Positions 52,121 through 61,700 of a stretch of DNA of 64,000 nt are shown here, one piece after another. The number at the start of each line of letters is the position of its first letter. The stretch's first letter is position 1. The position numbers and the translations under genes are program-made. The stretch lies in contig NZ_JNLX01000087.1 of assembly GCF_000715495.1 (NCBI RefSeq), forward strand, positions 1 to 64,000, written 5' to 3'. This DNA comes from Hymenobacter sp. IS2118. Lineage in GTDB: Bacteria > Bacteroidota > Bacteroidia > Cytophagales > Hymenobacteraceae. The notes under the pieces were generated by a model. It had not been told where the DNA came from. It saw only the letters and a list, made by a program, of their open reading frames with translations, and did no database searches.

Positions 52121-53581
52121 ATGACTGAAATGAGAAAACATCTCCTTTTTGGCTTCCTGGCTGCTGGCTTGCTGGCCGCTGCTCCCCCTTTGCCGCCCGC
52201 GCCCCCAGCCGATGTGGACAGCTTGAAAACCCAGGCCATTAATGCGCTGGATGCCCGGTATCCCGACTACCGGCAGGTAGCGCTCAGCATCTGGAACTTT
52301 GCCGAAGTGGGCTTTAAGGAAACTAAAAGCTCGGCCCTGCTGCAAAAAACCCTGCGCGACAATGGCTTCACGGTGCAGGCCGGCGTGGCCGAAATTCCCA
52401 CGGCTTTCGTGGCCACTTACGGCAGTGGCAAACCGGTAATTGGCATTCTGGCCGAATTCGATGCCCTGCCCGGCTTGTCGCAGCAGGCCGGGACTGAGAA
52501 GCTGCCTGTGGCGGGCCGCGACGCCGGCCACGGCTGCGGCCACAACCTCTTCGGCACGGCCAGCGTGGCGGCGGGCATCGAGCTGAAAAAACTCATCAAA
52601 GAAGGTAAATTCAAGGGTACCGTGAAAGTGTACGGCACGCCGGCCGAAGAAGGTGGGAGCGGCAAAGTGTATCTGGTGCGGGCGGGCCTGTTCAACGGCG
52701 TGGACGCGGTGGTGCACTGGCACCCCAGCAACCAGAACCGGGCCATAATGAGCAGCTACATCGCCAATTCCTCGGCCAAATTCCGCTTTCACGGCATCGC
52801 CTCGCACGCCGCCGCCTCGCCCCAGCGCGGGCGCAGCGCCCTCGACGGTGTAGAAGCCATGAACCACATGGTCAACATGATGCGCGAGCACGTGCCCCAG
52901 GAAACCCGCATTCACTACATCATCACCAACGGCGGCAAGGCCCCGAACGTGGTGCCCGAATTTGCCGAGGTGTATTACTACGTGCGCCATCCCAACCGCG
53001 ACGAAGTGCAGCAGACTTTTGCCCGCGTGGTGAAAGCGGCCGAAGGTGCCGCCCTGGGCACCGGTACCAGCATGGACTATGAAATCATCGGTGGCACCCA
53101 CGAGCTGCTGCTCAACGAAACCCTGGCCCGCGCCCTGCAAGTGAACCTGGAGCGCGTGGGCGGCGTGACCTACACACCGCAGGAAATGGCCATCGGCCGG
53201 CAAATTCAGGCCACGCTGGGCTTTGCGGCGCCCGCCGTTGAAACCGCCGCCACCGTGCAACCCTTCGCCCTCAGCGATGGAGGTGGCAGCTCGGACGTAG
53301 GCGACGTGAGCTACATAGTGCCCACCGTGGGCCTCACGGCGGCTACCTGGATACCCGGCACGCCGGCCCACAGCTGGCAGGCTGTGGCCTGCAGCGGCCA
53401 GGAAATCGGCACCAAAGGCATGATGGTGGCGGCCAAAACCATGACCCTCACGGCCATTGACTTATTTACTAATCCCGCGCTGCTGGAAAAAGCCACCGCC
53501 GAGTTCAGGCAGGACGTGGGCCCGTACGTGTACAAACCGTTGCTCGGTGACCGGAAGCCGGCCCTCAACTACCGGGACTAA
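52121..53581 (+). CDS. Secreted M20 family amidohydrolase (AbgB-like)
   Basis: The 486-residue protein has a signal peptide (about 1-22) and a proline-rich hinge. The M20 metallopeptidase domain (metal ligands in ILAEFDALPG, GRDAGHGCGHNLFG and GTPAEEGGSGK) is interrupted by the dimerisation lid domain (about 210-330). A late GGSSDVGDVSYIVPT and TPAHSW carry the final His. Words such as DAGHGCGHN and WHPSNQN point to the aminobenzoyl-glutamate utilisation subunit B group. Here it is exported, and the natural amide substrate is unknown. An ATG three codons in may be the true start. Confidence 0.9.
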   Translation: MTEMRKHLLFGFLAAGLLAAAPPLPPAPPADVDSLKTQAINALDARYPDYRQVALSIWNFAEVGFKETKSSALLQKTLRDNGFTVQAGVAEIPTAFVATYGSGKPVIGILAEFDALPGLSQQAGTEKLPVAGRDAGHGCGHNLFGTASVAAGIELKKLIKEGKFKGTVKVYGTPAEEGGSGKVYLVRAGLFNGVDAVVHWHPSNQNRAIMSSYIANSSAKFRFHGIASHAAASPQRGRSALDGVEAMNHMVNMMREHVPQETRIHYIITNGGKAPNVVPEFAEVYYYVRHPNRDEVQQTFARVVKAAEGAALGTGTSMDYEIIGGTHELLLNETLARALQVNLERVGGVTYTPQEMAIGRQIQATLGFAAPAVETAATVQPFALSDGGGSSDVGDVSYIVPTVGLTAATWIPGTPAHSWQAVACSGQEIGTKGMMVAAKTMTLTAIDLFTNPALLEKATAEFRQDVGPYVYKPLLGDRKPALNYRD

Positions 53582-53604
53582 CGGCGCTACCGAAAGGGGC
53601 GTGC

Positions 53605-53811
53605 TTAAGCGGTGGGTTGCTTCGCGGGGGCCACATAGGCGGCTGTGCCTACTAAAGGCGTGTGCTTCCGCGCACTGTAGCCCCGCCCGGCAACGGCCCG
53701 CCCGGCCATTGAAGCTACTATTTCCTGCTGCAGCTCAATAAGTTTCAGCTGACGCTCAACCTGTTTGCGGGCCATGTAGGCGCTGTATGCTTTGTCTAGT
53801 GTCGTTTCCAT
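53605..53811 (-). CDS. Small hypothetical protein (68 residues)
   Basis: The protein is METTLDKAYSAYMARKQVER in its first 20 residues: an amphipathic helix of about 40 residues, followed by a Gly/Ala-rich tail with Lys/Arg. There are no recognised domains. It is supported by a good promoter (53848-53878) and a 5' leader of about 30 bases. It faces the convergent M20 gene. Function unknown. Confidence 0.55.
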   Translation of the reverse strand: METTLDKAYSAYMARKQVERQLKLIELQQEIVASMAGRAVAGRGYSARKHTPLVGTAAYVAPAKQPTA

Positions 53812-53847
53812 GTAGTGAGTAAGTTACTTTTTTTCTGAATATATTCA

Positions 53848-53878
53848 CAATAATAATCTTTTTTACGCATAATTCAAA
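53848..53878 (-). promoter_or_regulatory. Bacteroidota promoter for the 68-residue gene
   Basis: Reading the minus strand, TTTG (complement of 53875-53878), a 19-base spacer and TATTATTG (complement of 53848-53855, 7 of 8 to TAnnTTTG) give the classic -33/-7 pair. The transcript would start near 53841, about 30 bases before the ATG. Confidence 0.6.
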
Positions 53879-54029
53879 CTTGTTTCCTTTATAGTATTAT
53901 CTGGGTGTTTGCGGGACTGGGGCAAAGTATTTACGTTCTCCTGCTTTGGGCCTGTTCTTGACCAGAAAACACGAAAAATTATTGCCGAATTTTCTTATTC
54001 TTCACTTTCCTTTTTAACCATTTGTTGCC

Positions 54030-54521
54030 GTGCCAACGAAAACTTTGGCTGACTTGCTACTCCTCGGCGACCCGCGCCTCTACGAAGTATGCGCCCCGGT
54101 AACGGCGGCGGAGCTGCCCTTGGTGGCGAGCTGGGTAGCCGACCTCGATAACGTCATGACTGAGGTACGCGCCAAGTACCACTTCGGACGCGGCATTGCG
54201 GCCCCGCAGCTCGGGGTAATGAAACGGCTGGTGTACCTCAACCTCGACCGGCCCAGGGTGTTGCTCAATCCCGTGCTCACCGAATGCAGCGACGCCCTGT
54301 TCGAGGTTTGGGACGACTGCATGTGTTTTCCCAACCTGCTTGTGAAGGTGCAGCGGCACGTCAGCGTCACGGTGCGGTACCACGACGAGCACTGGCAACC
54401 GCAGACATGGACCGTGCAAAACGCCGTGGCCGAGCTGCTGCAGCACGAGTGCGACCACCTCGACGGTGTGCTCTGCACCATGCGCGCCGTGGACGCGCAG
54501 TCGTACCGGTGGCGCCCGTAA
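54030..54521 (+). CDS. def: Peptide deformylase, divergent
   Basis: The 163-residue metalloenzyme would remove the formyl group from new proteins. The start is GTG. Motif I (GRGIAAPQLG) and motif III (LLQHECDHLDG, HExxH) are intact. Motif II is changed: where most enzymes have EGCLS it reads DDCMCFP, keeping the metal-ligand cysteine but replacing the neighbours. It could be an accessory or altered-specificity copy. A canonical def gene would be expected elsewhere in the genome. It follows an AT-rich promoter-bearing gap of 218 bases. Confidence 0.85.
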   Translation: MPTKTLADLLLLGDPRLYEVCAPVTAAELPLVASWVADLDNVMTEVRAKYHFGRGIAAPQLGVMKRLVYLNLDRPRVLLNPVLTECSDALFEVWDDCMCFPNLLVKVQRHVSVTVRYHDEHWQPQTWTVQNAVAELLQHECDHLDGVLCTMRAVDAQSYRWRP

Positions 54522-54619
54522 GTGCGGTTGCGTGCACTGCTTTGTGTCAGAAACAACCCCGGTAAAAGGCGTGAATGCACTGCTGCTTTTTTCGCGTTGC
54601 CACCCTTACTATAGACCGC

Positions 54620-54655
54620 AAAAAAGCCTCTCACGCTACCGTGAGAGGCTTTTTG
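54620..54655 (-). terminator. Terminator of the CAU-anticodon tRNA gene
   Basis: AAAAGCCTCTCAC pairs with GTGAGAGGCTTTT around GCTACC. On the minus strand it starts directly after the tRNA 3' end. Confidence 0.9.
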
Positions 54656-54729
54656 TGGGCCCACTCGGAATCGAACCGAGGACCTACTGATTATGAGTCA
54701 GTTGCTCTAACCGATTGAGCTATGGGCCC
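54656..54729 (-). tRNA. tRNA with CAU anticodon (Met elongator, possibly Ile2)
   Basis: The 74-base cloverleaf is standard: acceptor GGGCCCA/TGGGCCC with discriminator A, D arm AGCTCAATCGGTTAGAGC, anticodon loop CTCATAA in an ACTGA/TCAGT stem, and T arm CTCGGTTCGATTCCGAG. The CAU anticodon fits elongator Met. Lysidine-modified Ile2 tRNAs carry the same gene anticodon and similar bodies, so that identity is open. The CCA end is not encoded. A terminator follows. Confidence 0.9.
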
Positions 54730-54828
54730 TTTGCCGGAGGCAGTCATCTTTCACCTCAACCCTGGCTGTTTCCAGCCCTCCAACGGCACAAAAGTACGAC
54801 CTTCGCCCACGTAAAAACAAGCCAGCCC

Positions 54829-55488
54829 ATGCTACCCCATCTGTTATTTGATTTTGGCGGCGTCATCATCGATATTGATTACGACGCCACCCCGGCCGCC
54901 ATGCGCCGCCTGAGCCGCGCGGGCAGCACCATCGCCTTTTCGCAGGCCAGCCAGTCGGCGCTGTTCGACCAGCTCGAAACCGGCCGCCTGACGCCCGCCG
55001 AATTCCGGGCCGGACTGCGCGAAGCTTATGAGCTCGACGCGACCGATGCCCAGATTGATGCCGCCTGGCACGCCATGCTGCTGGACGTACCGGCCGCGCG
55101 CCTGGCCCTCATCGGCGAGCTGCGGGCGCAGGGCCACCAAACGGCGCTGCTCAGCAATACCAACGCCTTGCACATTGCCGAAATCAACCGGCGGCTGGCG
55201 GCCCGGTACGGCTTCCAGCACGGCATTGCCGATGTGCTGGACCGGGTATTTTACTCCCAGGAAGTAGGCCTGCGCAAGCCGGGCGAGGAAATATTCCACC
55301 ACGCGCTGGCCGAAATGAACTGGCGGGCCGAAGACGTGTTGTTTATTGAAGACAGCCCGCAGCACGTGGCCACGGCCCGGCGCCTGGGGCTGCGGGTGCT
55401 GCACCTCGCCCCACCCCTCACCCTGCTCACCGCCCTGCCCGAAGCCCTCCGTGCCTTTCCCCGAGAATACGCCCCCGCCCAGTCCTGA
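54829..55488 (+). CDS. HAD-IA family phosphatase/hydrolase
   Basis: The start at the ATG at 54829 (MLPHLLFDFGGVIIDID) is just before motif I and gives 219 residues. HAD motifs are in order: I DFGGVIIDI (nucleophile Asp; the second Asp is replaced by Gly-Gly, as in some HAD-IA epoxide-hydrolase-like members), II LLSNTNALH, III lysine RKPGEEIF, IV LFIEDSPQHVATA. A helical cap lies between I and II. The substrate is unknown. Its end overlaps the M50 gene start by 38 bases, so the two are probably coupled. Confidence 0.9.
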   Translation: MLPHLLFDFGGVIIDIDYDATPAAMRRLSRAGSTIAFSQASQSALFDQLETGRLTPAEFRAGLREAYELDATDAQIDAAWHAMLLDVPAARLALIGELRAQGHQTALLSNTNALHIAEINRRLAARYGFQHGIADVLDRVFYSQEVGLRKPGEEIFHHALAEMNWRAEDVLFIEDSPQHVATARRLGLRVLHLAPPLTLLTALPEALRAFPREYAPAQS

Positions 55489-56722
55489 CCCCGATTTTAG
55501 CCAAGCTCCTGAGCTCGCCGTGCCGCCCGCCGCTGACACCTTTCGGCTGCGTTTTGAGCGCGCGCGGGCCCGCCGCCTGCTACGGCGCTACGAACGTCCG
55601 GAACGCTCCAAAACCTACACTTACACGGTCCACATTCTGCTGTTTGTAGTGACGCTGGTGACCACCACGCTGGCGGGCATTCAGCTCACGCGGGGCGGCC
55701 TGGGCTTCCTGCCGCTGGATGTGTTTGCGTTGCGCGGAACGGCGCTGCGCACGGAGGTAGCGCGCGGGTTGTGGTTCGCGCTGCCGTTTTTGGGGGTGCT
55801 GACCGTGCACGAGTTCGGGCATTACTTCACGGCCCGATACAACCGGGTGCGCACTTCGCTGCCCTACTACATTCCGTTTCCGCTGGGGCTGGGCACTTTT
55901 GGGGCCGTCATTCGCATCAAGGAGCGTATTTTTTCGCGGCGCGAGTTTTTCGATATTGGGCTGGCTGGCCCGTTGGCGGGCTTTCTGGTGGCGGTGCCGC
56001 TGCTGGCCTACGGCTTCCTGAGCCTGCCGCCCCTGGAGGAGTATCTGTTCAAAATCCATCCCGAGTATGCCCGCTACGGTGCCGACTACGCACGCTACGT
56101 GTACGGGCCCGGCCAACAGGGTATTACGCTGGTCAAACCCCTGCTCTACCAGCTGCTCGAAACCGGTTTGGCCGACCCGGCCCGACTGCCGCACCCCAAC
56201 GAGCTGCTGCACTATCCGGTGCTGCTGGCCGGGGCCCTCAGCCTGTTCTTCACGGCCCTGAACCTACTGCCCATCGGCCAGCTCGACGGCGGCCATATTC
56301 TCTACGGCCTGCTGGGCCAGCGGCGCTTCAACCGGCTGGCCACGCTACTGTTTGTGGGGTTCATTTTTTACGCCGGGCTGGGCCTTTTCAACCTGCAATC
56401 CGACTGGCAAACCTGGCTTTACGGGGCGCCGGTTTACGCCTTGTACCTGGGGCTGATATTCTGGCGCGTGCTGCCCACGCCGCGCCGGGGGCTGTTGCTG
56501 GCGGCGGGTATCTGGGCGGCGCAGCTGGCTTTTTCGGTGGCTGCGCCGGATGTGATGGGAAACCCCGGCTGGCTGTTTTTTGGCCTGCTGCTGGGCCGCT
56601 TCACGGGCATCTACCACCCGCCCGCGCCCGACGAGCGGCCCCTAAGCGCCGGCCGCCAGGTACTGGGCTGGGCGATGGTGGCTATTTTTGTGCTTTGCTT
56701 CACACCCAGCCCGTTCCGCTAG
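55451..56722 (+). CDS. Site-2 protease-like M50 membrane metalloprotease
   Basis: The start is taken as GTG at 55451 because the earlier in-frame region lies inside the HAD gene and is Pro/Cys-rich noise. The 423 residues contain about eight hydrophobic helices. VLTVHEFGHYFTAR is the HExxH zinc site, and LNLLPIGQLDGGHILYG is the NPxxQLDGGH-like second motif of M50 proteases (here LLPIGQLDGG). Such enzymes cut transmembrane segments of regulators. No RseA-like substrate is obvious here. Overlap with the HAD gene implies co-translation. Confidence 0.88.
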   Translation: MPFPENTPPPSPDPDFSQAPELAVPPAADTFRLRFERARARRLLRRYERPERSKTYTYTVHILLFVVTLVTTTLAGIQLTRGGLGFLPLDVFALRGTALRTEVARGLWFALPFLGVLTVHEFGHYFTARYNRVRTSLPYYIPFPLGLGTFGAVIRIKERIFSRREFFDIGLAGPLAGFLVAVPLLAYGFLSLPPLEEYLFKIHPEYARYGADYARYVYGPGQQGITLVKPLLYQLLETGLADPARLPHPNELLHYPVLLAGALSLFFTALNLLPIGQLDGGHILYGLLGQRRFNRLATLLFVGFIFYAGLGLFNLQSDWQTWLYGAPVYALYLGLIFWRVLPTPRRGLLLAAGIWAAQLAFSVAAPDVMGNPGWLFFGLLLGRFTGIYHPPAPDERPLSAGRQVLGWAMVAIFVLCFTPSPFR

Positions 56723-56730
56723 GGTCTTTA

Positions 56731-56795
56731 GTTATTGGTTGTTAGTTGTCAGTCTAATAAATATCCAACAACTGACAACCAGCAACCAACAATAA
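56731..56795. repeat. TTGGTTGTTAGTTGTCAG inverted pair
   Basis: TTATTGGTTGTTAGTTGTCAG (56731-56751) is nearly complementary to CTGACAACCAGCAACCAACAA and following bases (56771-56795). It is the same family as 19939-19968 and 57675-57688. Confidence 0.6.
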
Positions 56796-56815
56796 ACTCT
56801 GCTGCTATTTTCGGA

Positions 56816-57454
56816 ATGATATTCAACCAAAAACAACTCTTTCTGGGCACCACGCATATTGCGTTGCGGGCTGAGAGTCTCTACGTCTGCAAGCGTAACC
56901 CGCAGGGCGTGGCTACGCTCGAAACAGAAATACCTTACGAGGAGATTTTACCGGTGAAAGCCAGCGAGTACCGCCACATCCCCACCAATCAGCTGCTGCT
57001 CACGGGGTTGCTGCTGGCTTTTTTGGGGTATGCGCCCCTGCGCGAATGGCTAGCCACCGGTGAGGCCGGCAATCAGCTGTACCTGTGGGTGGTTATTCTG
57101 GGTATCAATGCCCTGGCCATGTGGCTCCGCTTCGAGCAGCAGTGGTCCACTTTCCGGTTGCAAACTGCCCATCTGGCCCTCACGCTGGCCGGCCGGCCGT
57201 GGCAGCGCAAGCAGTTCCGGGCGCTGGTGGCGGAGCTGGAACGCCGCACCAAAACCTACCTGCGCCACGAGTACGGCCAGGTTAACCCGTTGGGGTTCAT
57301 CGAGCCGCAGCTGCGCCGGGTGGCCTGGCTGCGCGAGCTGAACGTGCTCAGTGCCCGCGAGGCCCAGGCGCTGAGTACCCGCCTCACCGGCCGGCGCAGC
57401 ACCGAGCCGCTCAAGGGCATGGGCCAGGAGTTGGAGTCGCCATATCTGAATTAG
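56816..57454 (+). CDS. Hypothetical membrane protein with two helices
   Basis: The ATG at 56816 (MIFNQKQLFLGTTHIALRAE) gives 212 residues. The longer frame starts inside the repeat. A beta-rich start like a PH-type domain (ESLYVCKRNPQGVATLETE, IPYEEILPVKA) leads to two membrane helices (about 65-110), then a basic cytoplasmic helical tail (FRALVAELERRTKTYL). No family is recognised. It is close to the M50 gene but separated by the inverted repeat. Confidence 0.75.
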   Translation: MIFNQKQLFLGTTHIALRAESLYVCKRNPQGVATLETEIPYEEILPVKASEYRHIPTNQLLLTGLLLAFLGYAPLREWLATGEAGNQLYLWVVILGINALAMWLRFEQQWSTFRLQTAHLALTLAGRPWQRKQFRALVAELERRTKTYLRHEYGQVNPLGFIEPQLRRVAWLRELNVLSAREAQALSTRLTGRRSTEPLKGMGQELESPYLN

Positions 57455-57539
57455 CTAGTGGCAGAGGCATAGCCGTCTATTACTTGTTTGATTAACAGCT
57501 AATTATTGGATTTCCCTAGTGCTACCATGCCTGGCCGCC

Positions 57540-57637
57540 GAACGCGCCAAGGCGCGTTCGGCGGCCGTTCAACGATGCAATAATTCTCAGCACGTTCCAT
57601 GCGTGGAAGAGTTGTAGGAACGCGCCTTGGCGCGTTC
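57540..57637. repeat. Pair of GAACGCGCC palindromes
   Basis: GAACGCGCCAAGGCGCGTTC (57540-57559) and GAACGCGCCTTGGCGCGTTC (57618-57637) are each near-palindromes and exact reverse complements of each other. They flank 58 bases without an ORF upstream of the glycosyltransferase gene. Confidence 0.75.
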
Positions 57638-57700
57638 AGCAGTTGGGCACGGTAGCACCACTAAACAGGAGAAAGCAACTGACAACCAAATCCAAACGCT

Positions 57701-58435
57701 ATGGGGTCGTTTTCTGCTGCTGCTGCTCCGCCGCTGGTCAGCATTATTATTCCGACTTACAACGAAGCCGAGGGAATTGAGGCACTGTTGCACCACCTGC
57801 GCCGGGCCGGCACCGCAACCGACGCGGCCGTGGAAATCATCGTGGCCGACGGCCGTAGCACCGACGCCACCACTACCCTGGCGCGGCGTGGCGGGGCCAA
57901 GGTAGTGGCGTGCCCCATTAAAGGCCGGGCGTCGCAGCTCAATTTTGGGGCCCGCCAGGCGGCCGGCAGCATCCTGTATTTTCTACACGCCGATACGCTG
58001 CCGCCGCCGGACTTCCTGACGGCCATTCGGCGGGCGGTGGCGGCGGGATTTGGCTGTGGCTGCTTCCGGCTGGCCTTCGATGAGCCGCACTGGTTCCTGC
58101 GAATCCACGCCTGGTTCACGCGCTTCAACCTAGGCGTGGCCCGGTTTGGCGACCAAAGCCTGTTTGTCGAGCGCACTGTGTTTGAGCGGGCGGGCGGCTA
58201 CCGCGAAGATTTACACCTGATGGAAGACCAGGAAATAACGCGGCGACTGCGGCGCCTCACGCGGCTGCGCGTGCTGCCGGCCACCATCGTTACCTCGGCC
58301 CGCAAGTACCGCGAAAACGGTGTTTTCCGTTTGCAAGGCGCGTTTTATTTGCTGGTGGCACTCTATTATCTGGGCGTGCCGCAGTCCCGGCTACTGCGCA
58401 TCTACCAGGCTTTTATCCGGCAGAATAAGCTGTGA
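57701..58435 (+). CDS. Family 2 glycosyltransferase (TIGR04283-like)
   Basis: The 244-residue GT-A enzyme shows the nucleotide-sugar-binding start LVSIIIPTYNEAEGIEALL, VADGRSTDAT, GRASQLNFGARQA and the acidic LHADTLPPPDF (DxD-like). The acceptor part contains FGDQSLFVERTVFERAGGY and LMEDQEITRRLRR. This set matches the TIGR04283 group. Some members of that group lie in arsenosugar or polysaccharide gene clusters, but no such partners are seen here. The C-terminus has a hydrophobic stretch (FYLLVALYYLGVP) that may touch the membrane. Confidence 0.88.
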   Translation: MGSFSAAAAPPLVSIIIPTYNEAEGIEALLHHLRRAGTATDAAVEIIVADGRSTDATTTLARRGGAKVVACPIKGRASQLNFGARQAAGSILYFLHADTLPPPDFLTAIRRAVAAGFGCGCFRLAFDEPHWFLRIHAWFTRFNLGVARFGDQSLFVERTVFERAGGYREDLHLMEDQEITRRLRRLTRLRVLPATIVTSARKYRENGVFRLQGAFYLLVALYYLGVPQSRLLRIYQAFIRQNKL

Positions 58436-58785
58436 GCGCTGGGCCGGAGCGGGCACGGCGCTGGGTTGAATTATGAGCATAATCCCTCTGCTACAAGCAC
58501 TTGCATTTCTTTCAGACCTGTTCCTTCGGTTTCATACGAGCAAAAGCGAAGCGACCATGAATTCAGTACAAATTTCCGTACGGCCACTTCCGCACAGTCC
58601 ACCGCAACAGACTGCTTGCGAACAAAGAAAGCGCGGCCCAACAAGGCTACCACGCACCAAAAATGCCGCCAGCCAGCGCCTGCGGCTCCTGAAAAAGAAA
58701 GCCTGAGAAAGCCTGAGAAAGCTACAACGAACAGCGGCCCGGCTGCAGATGCAACCGGGCCGCTGAAAGGGCGCGTCGAGAGATA
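58436..58785. other. Gap between the glycosyltransferase and giant T9SS genes, with terminator
   Basis: AGCGGCCCGG pairs with CCGGGCCGCT at 58733-58764 and should end the minus-strand T9SS gene. An ATG at 58557 opens a 49-codon, Arg/Lys-rich frame ending at 58706; it has no supporting features, and I do not call it a gene. A GAAAGCCTGA unit is repeated near 58,697-58,716. Confidence 0.5.
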
Positions 58786-61700
58786 TTATTCGACCACTAG
58801 CTTTTTCACCACCATGCCCGCCTCCGTTTGCAGGCGCAGCGAATACACGCCCGTGGCCACGTTGGCCAGCGGCAGGGTGTGCGTAGCCCGGCCGGCGGGC
58901 AGCACCTGCTGCACCACCACGCGGCCCAGGGCATCGACCAGCGCGGCCGTCACGGCCTTGCGGCTGAGCCCGGCGGGCAGTTCCAGAAATACCGCTTTGG
59001 TGGCGGGGTTGGGGTACACGGCCACCTGGGCCACCAACGTGGCCGAAGCAGTAGCCAGCACCTGCCGCGCAAACACCAGCTCGAAGCGCGGAGTGGAATT
59101 TGCCGCATCCTGGGTGAAGGTGTAGCTGGGTTGCTGGTGTAGGTCGGTGAGGGTGTTCAATTGCAAATCGCGCAGGAAGGGCTGGGCATTGGGACTGAAA
59201 TTGAGCACTTGCAGCGCCGTTAGCGTGTACGTTCCCGTGGCCGGCACCCGCACCCGCAGGGGCACCACCAGACTGGTGCTCACGGGCAGCGGCAAGCCGT
59301 TGATGGACAGCTCGGAGCCCAGCGCGAGCGAAGACAGGTTCAGGCCCGTGGAATTGGCCAGTTTCACGGCATCAAACTGCGAATCCAGACCGGCTGTGGC
59401 GCCGGCTTCAAAGTAAATATGGGTGTTATCGGTGGCCAGGCCTGCGGCGGGACCACCCAGCTGCAGTTGCACCAAAGGGCGCGTTTCGGTGGTGCTGCGG
59501 CGGAAGGTGGGGTCCTGGTAGGTGGTCAGGCGCTGGCTGTTGCGGAACGTAAGGCTGCCCGTAGTCTGCCCCTCGCTCACCCGCACGAAGAAGCCCTGCC
59601 CCATGGTGACGACGGGGTTACCGAGGCCATTGATGTAGCTGCGGTACTGCCCGTTGTACTGGCTGGTGCTTTCGAAAACGTATATGGCCGCGTCGAGATT
59701 GGGCCGGTCGCTGGCGGCTACAAGGCTAAAATCGAGCGGTGCGGGATATCGGTTGCCCACCAGCTGCCAGCCCGCCGCGGCGGCCGTGGAGCCGCTGTTG
59801 CGGGCCAGGCTCAGGGTCTGGTCGCCGTTGTTGAGCGTGCCCACGAAATCTACAACCTGGTTGGCCCGCAGGTTCACGGTGTAGCCCCGGCCCACCGCCA
59901 GCGCCGCGGTGGTCGAAGCCGGCGAAAACCAGCCTTTATCAAAAGCTGCCAGGTTGTTGCTGGTCGTGGCCAAACGGCTCTGGTCGTAGCCAAACACCGT
60001 GGGATAGGGCTTGACTGTCGTAGGCGTAGCCGAGGTATTGTAGCTCCCATTAACTACCGGCCCGAAACCCGTTGTTGCCAGGTCGGCCACGGTGCTATTG
60101 GCCACCGGCGAGCTGTAGTGGCGGTAGCCCGCGCCCGCGTTGAGGCTGGGGTTGATATAGCGCTGCACCGTGGCATTGCCCACCACTGTTCCGCCGGTGT
60201 TCACCACCATCGCCGTGCCGGCGGCATTCGAGAGCAGGGTAAATGAATTAGCGTCGGTAGTAAGACTGCCTGCCAAGGTCAGCACCCGCTGCACGGCAGC
60301 AACGCCGGTCAGGGAAGCGCCGTTGGCGCCCACGCTCAGGTTCCAGAAGGTGCTTGGGGCGCTGCCGCCCACGGCCTGGCTGACGGTGCCGGTAAGGGCC
60401 ACGCTGCCGCCGGTGGCACTAAAAATACCGTTGTTTACGAAGCTGCCCTTCAGGTCAATAACACCACCGTTCTGGGCTAGCCCAGCGCCTGTACTCAGGA
60501 ACAGGCTTTTGGCTGATGCCGTACCGGCCTCCAGCAAAGGGTAGCGGGGCGCGCCGGCCGGAATGGTGGCATCGATAGTGGCTGTGGGCACGCCCCCGGT
60601 CCAGTTCTCCGGCGTAAACCAGTTGGTACTCATGCTGCCGTTCCAGACTGCCACCGTGATGGGAGCATTGTACTGAATAGTGAACTGCGTAGCGGCCGAG
60701 TTGCCCGTGTTGTTGGCGTCGATGGCCACATTGGCGGGCACGTTCACCGTCACTGCGCCGTTGCCGGCGGGCGTCACATTAAAGGTGTAGGTAGTGCCCG
60801 AGCCGGCAAAACCCGACAGCGTACCGTTGTCCAATACCACGTCAGAAGCCACGAAGCCGCTCACGGCTTCCGAAAAAGTCACCGTCACCGGAATCGGCGA
60901 GGTGCTCGTCGGGCTCGTGGCCGTGCTGCTGATGAGTGCCGTTGGGGAGGTGGTGTCCACGGTCCAGGAGTAGGTGGCCGGGGTGGCATCCACGTTGCCC
61001 GCGGCATCCGCGGCGCGCACCGACAGCGTGTGACTGCCGTCGGTAAGGCCGGTGTAAACCCGCGGGTTTGCCGTAGCGGTGAAGCCCGCCCCGTCCAGGC
61101 TGGCCTGGTACGTTACCGGACTCTCGTTGCTCGAAAAGCTAAATGTGGCCGTTGTGCTATTGGTGTTTGCGGGCGGCCCCGATACAATGCTGGTTTGCGG
61201 AGCCACCGTATCCACCGTGAAGGTATTGGTATTGCTGTTGGCGCTCACGGCCGAGCCGCTGGTCTGGGCCGTGGCCCGCACCGTGTGGCTGCCCTGGGCC
61301 AAAGCCGTGGGCTGAGGCAGGCTCCAGCCACCGCTGGCCGAGGCCGTGGTCGTGCCAATGGCCGTGCCATCGACAATCACCGTCACGGTGGAACCGGCCG
61401 GGGCCGTGCCCGTGTAGGTGGGCGTGTTGGTGCTCACCAAGCTGCCGTTGGCCGGCGCGATTACCACCGGGGCCGCCGTCACCGGCTGGCTGTAAGTAAT
61501 GGTGAACTGCGTAGCGGCTGAGTTGCCCATGTTGTTGGCATCGATGGCCACATTGGCGGGCACGTTCACCGTCACCGCGCCGTTGCCGGCGGGCGTCACA
61601 TTAAACGTGTAGGTCGTGCCCGAGCCGGCAAAGCCCGACAGCGTACCGTTGTCCACTACCACGTCAGAAGCCACGAAGCCGCTCACGGCTTCCGAAAAAG

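Noticed and set aside
51905..53371. 488-codon antisense frame opposite the M20 amidohydrolase
   Set aside because: Shadow of a gene with clear metal-binding motifs.
58557..58706. 49-codon basic frame between glycosyltransferase and T9SS genes
   Set aside because: No promoter, conserved motif or good context; basic composition alone is not enough.
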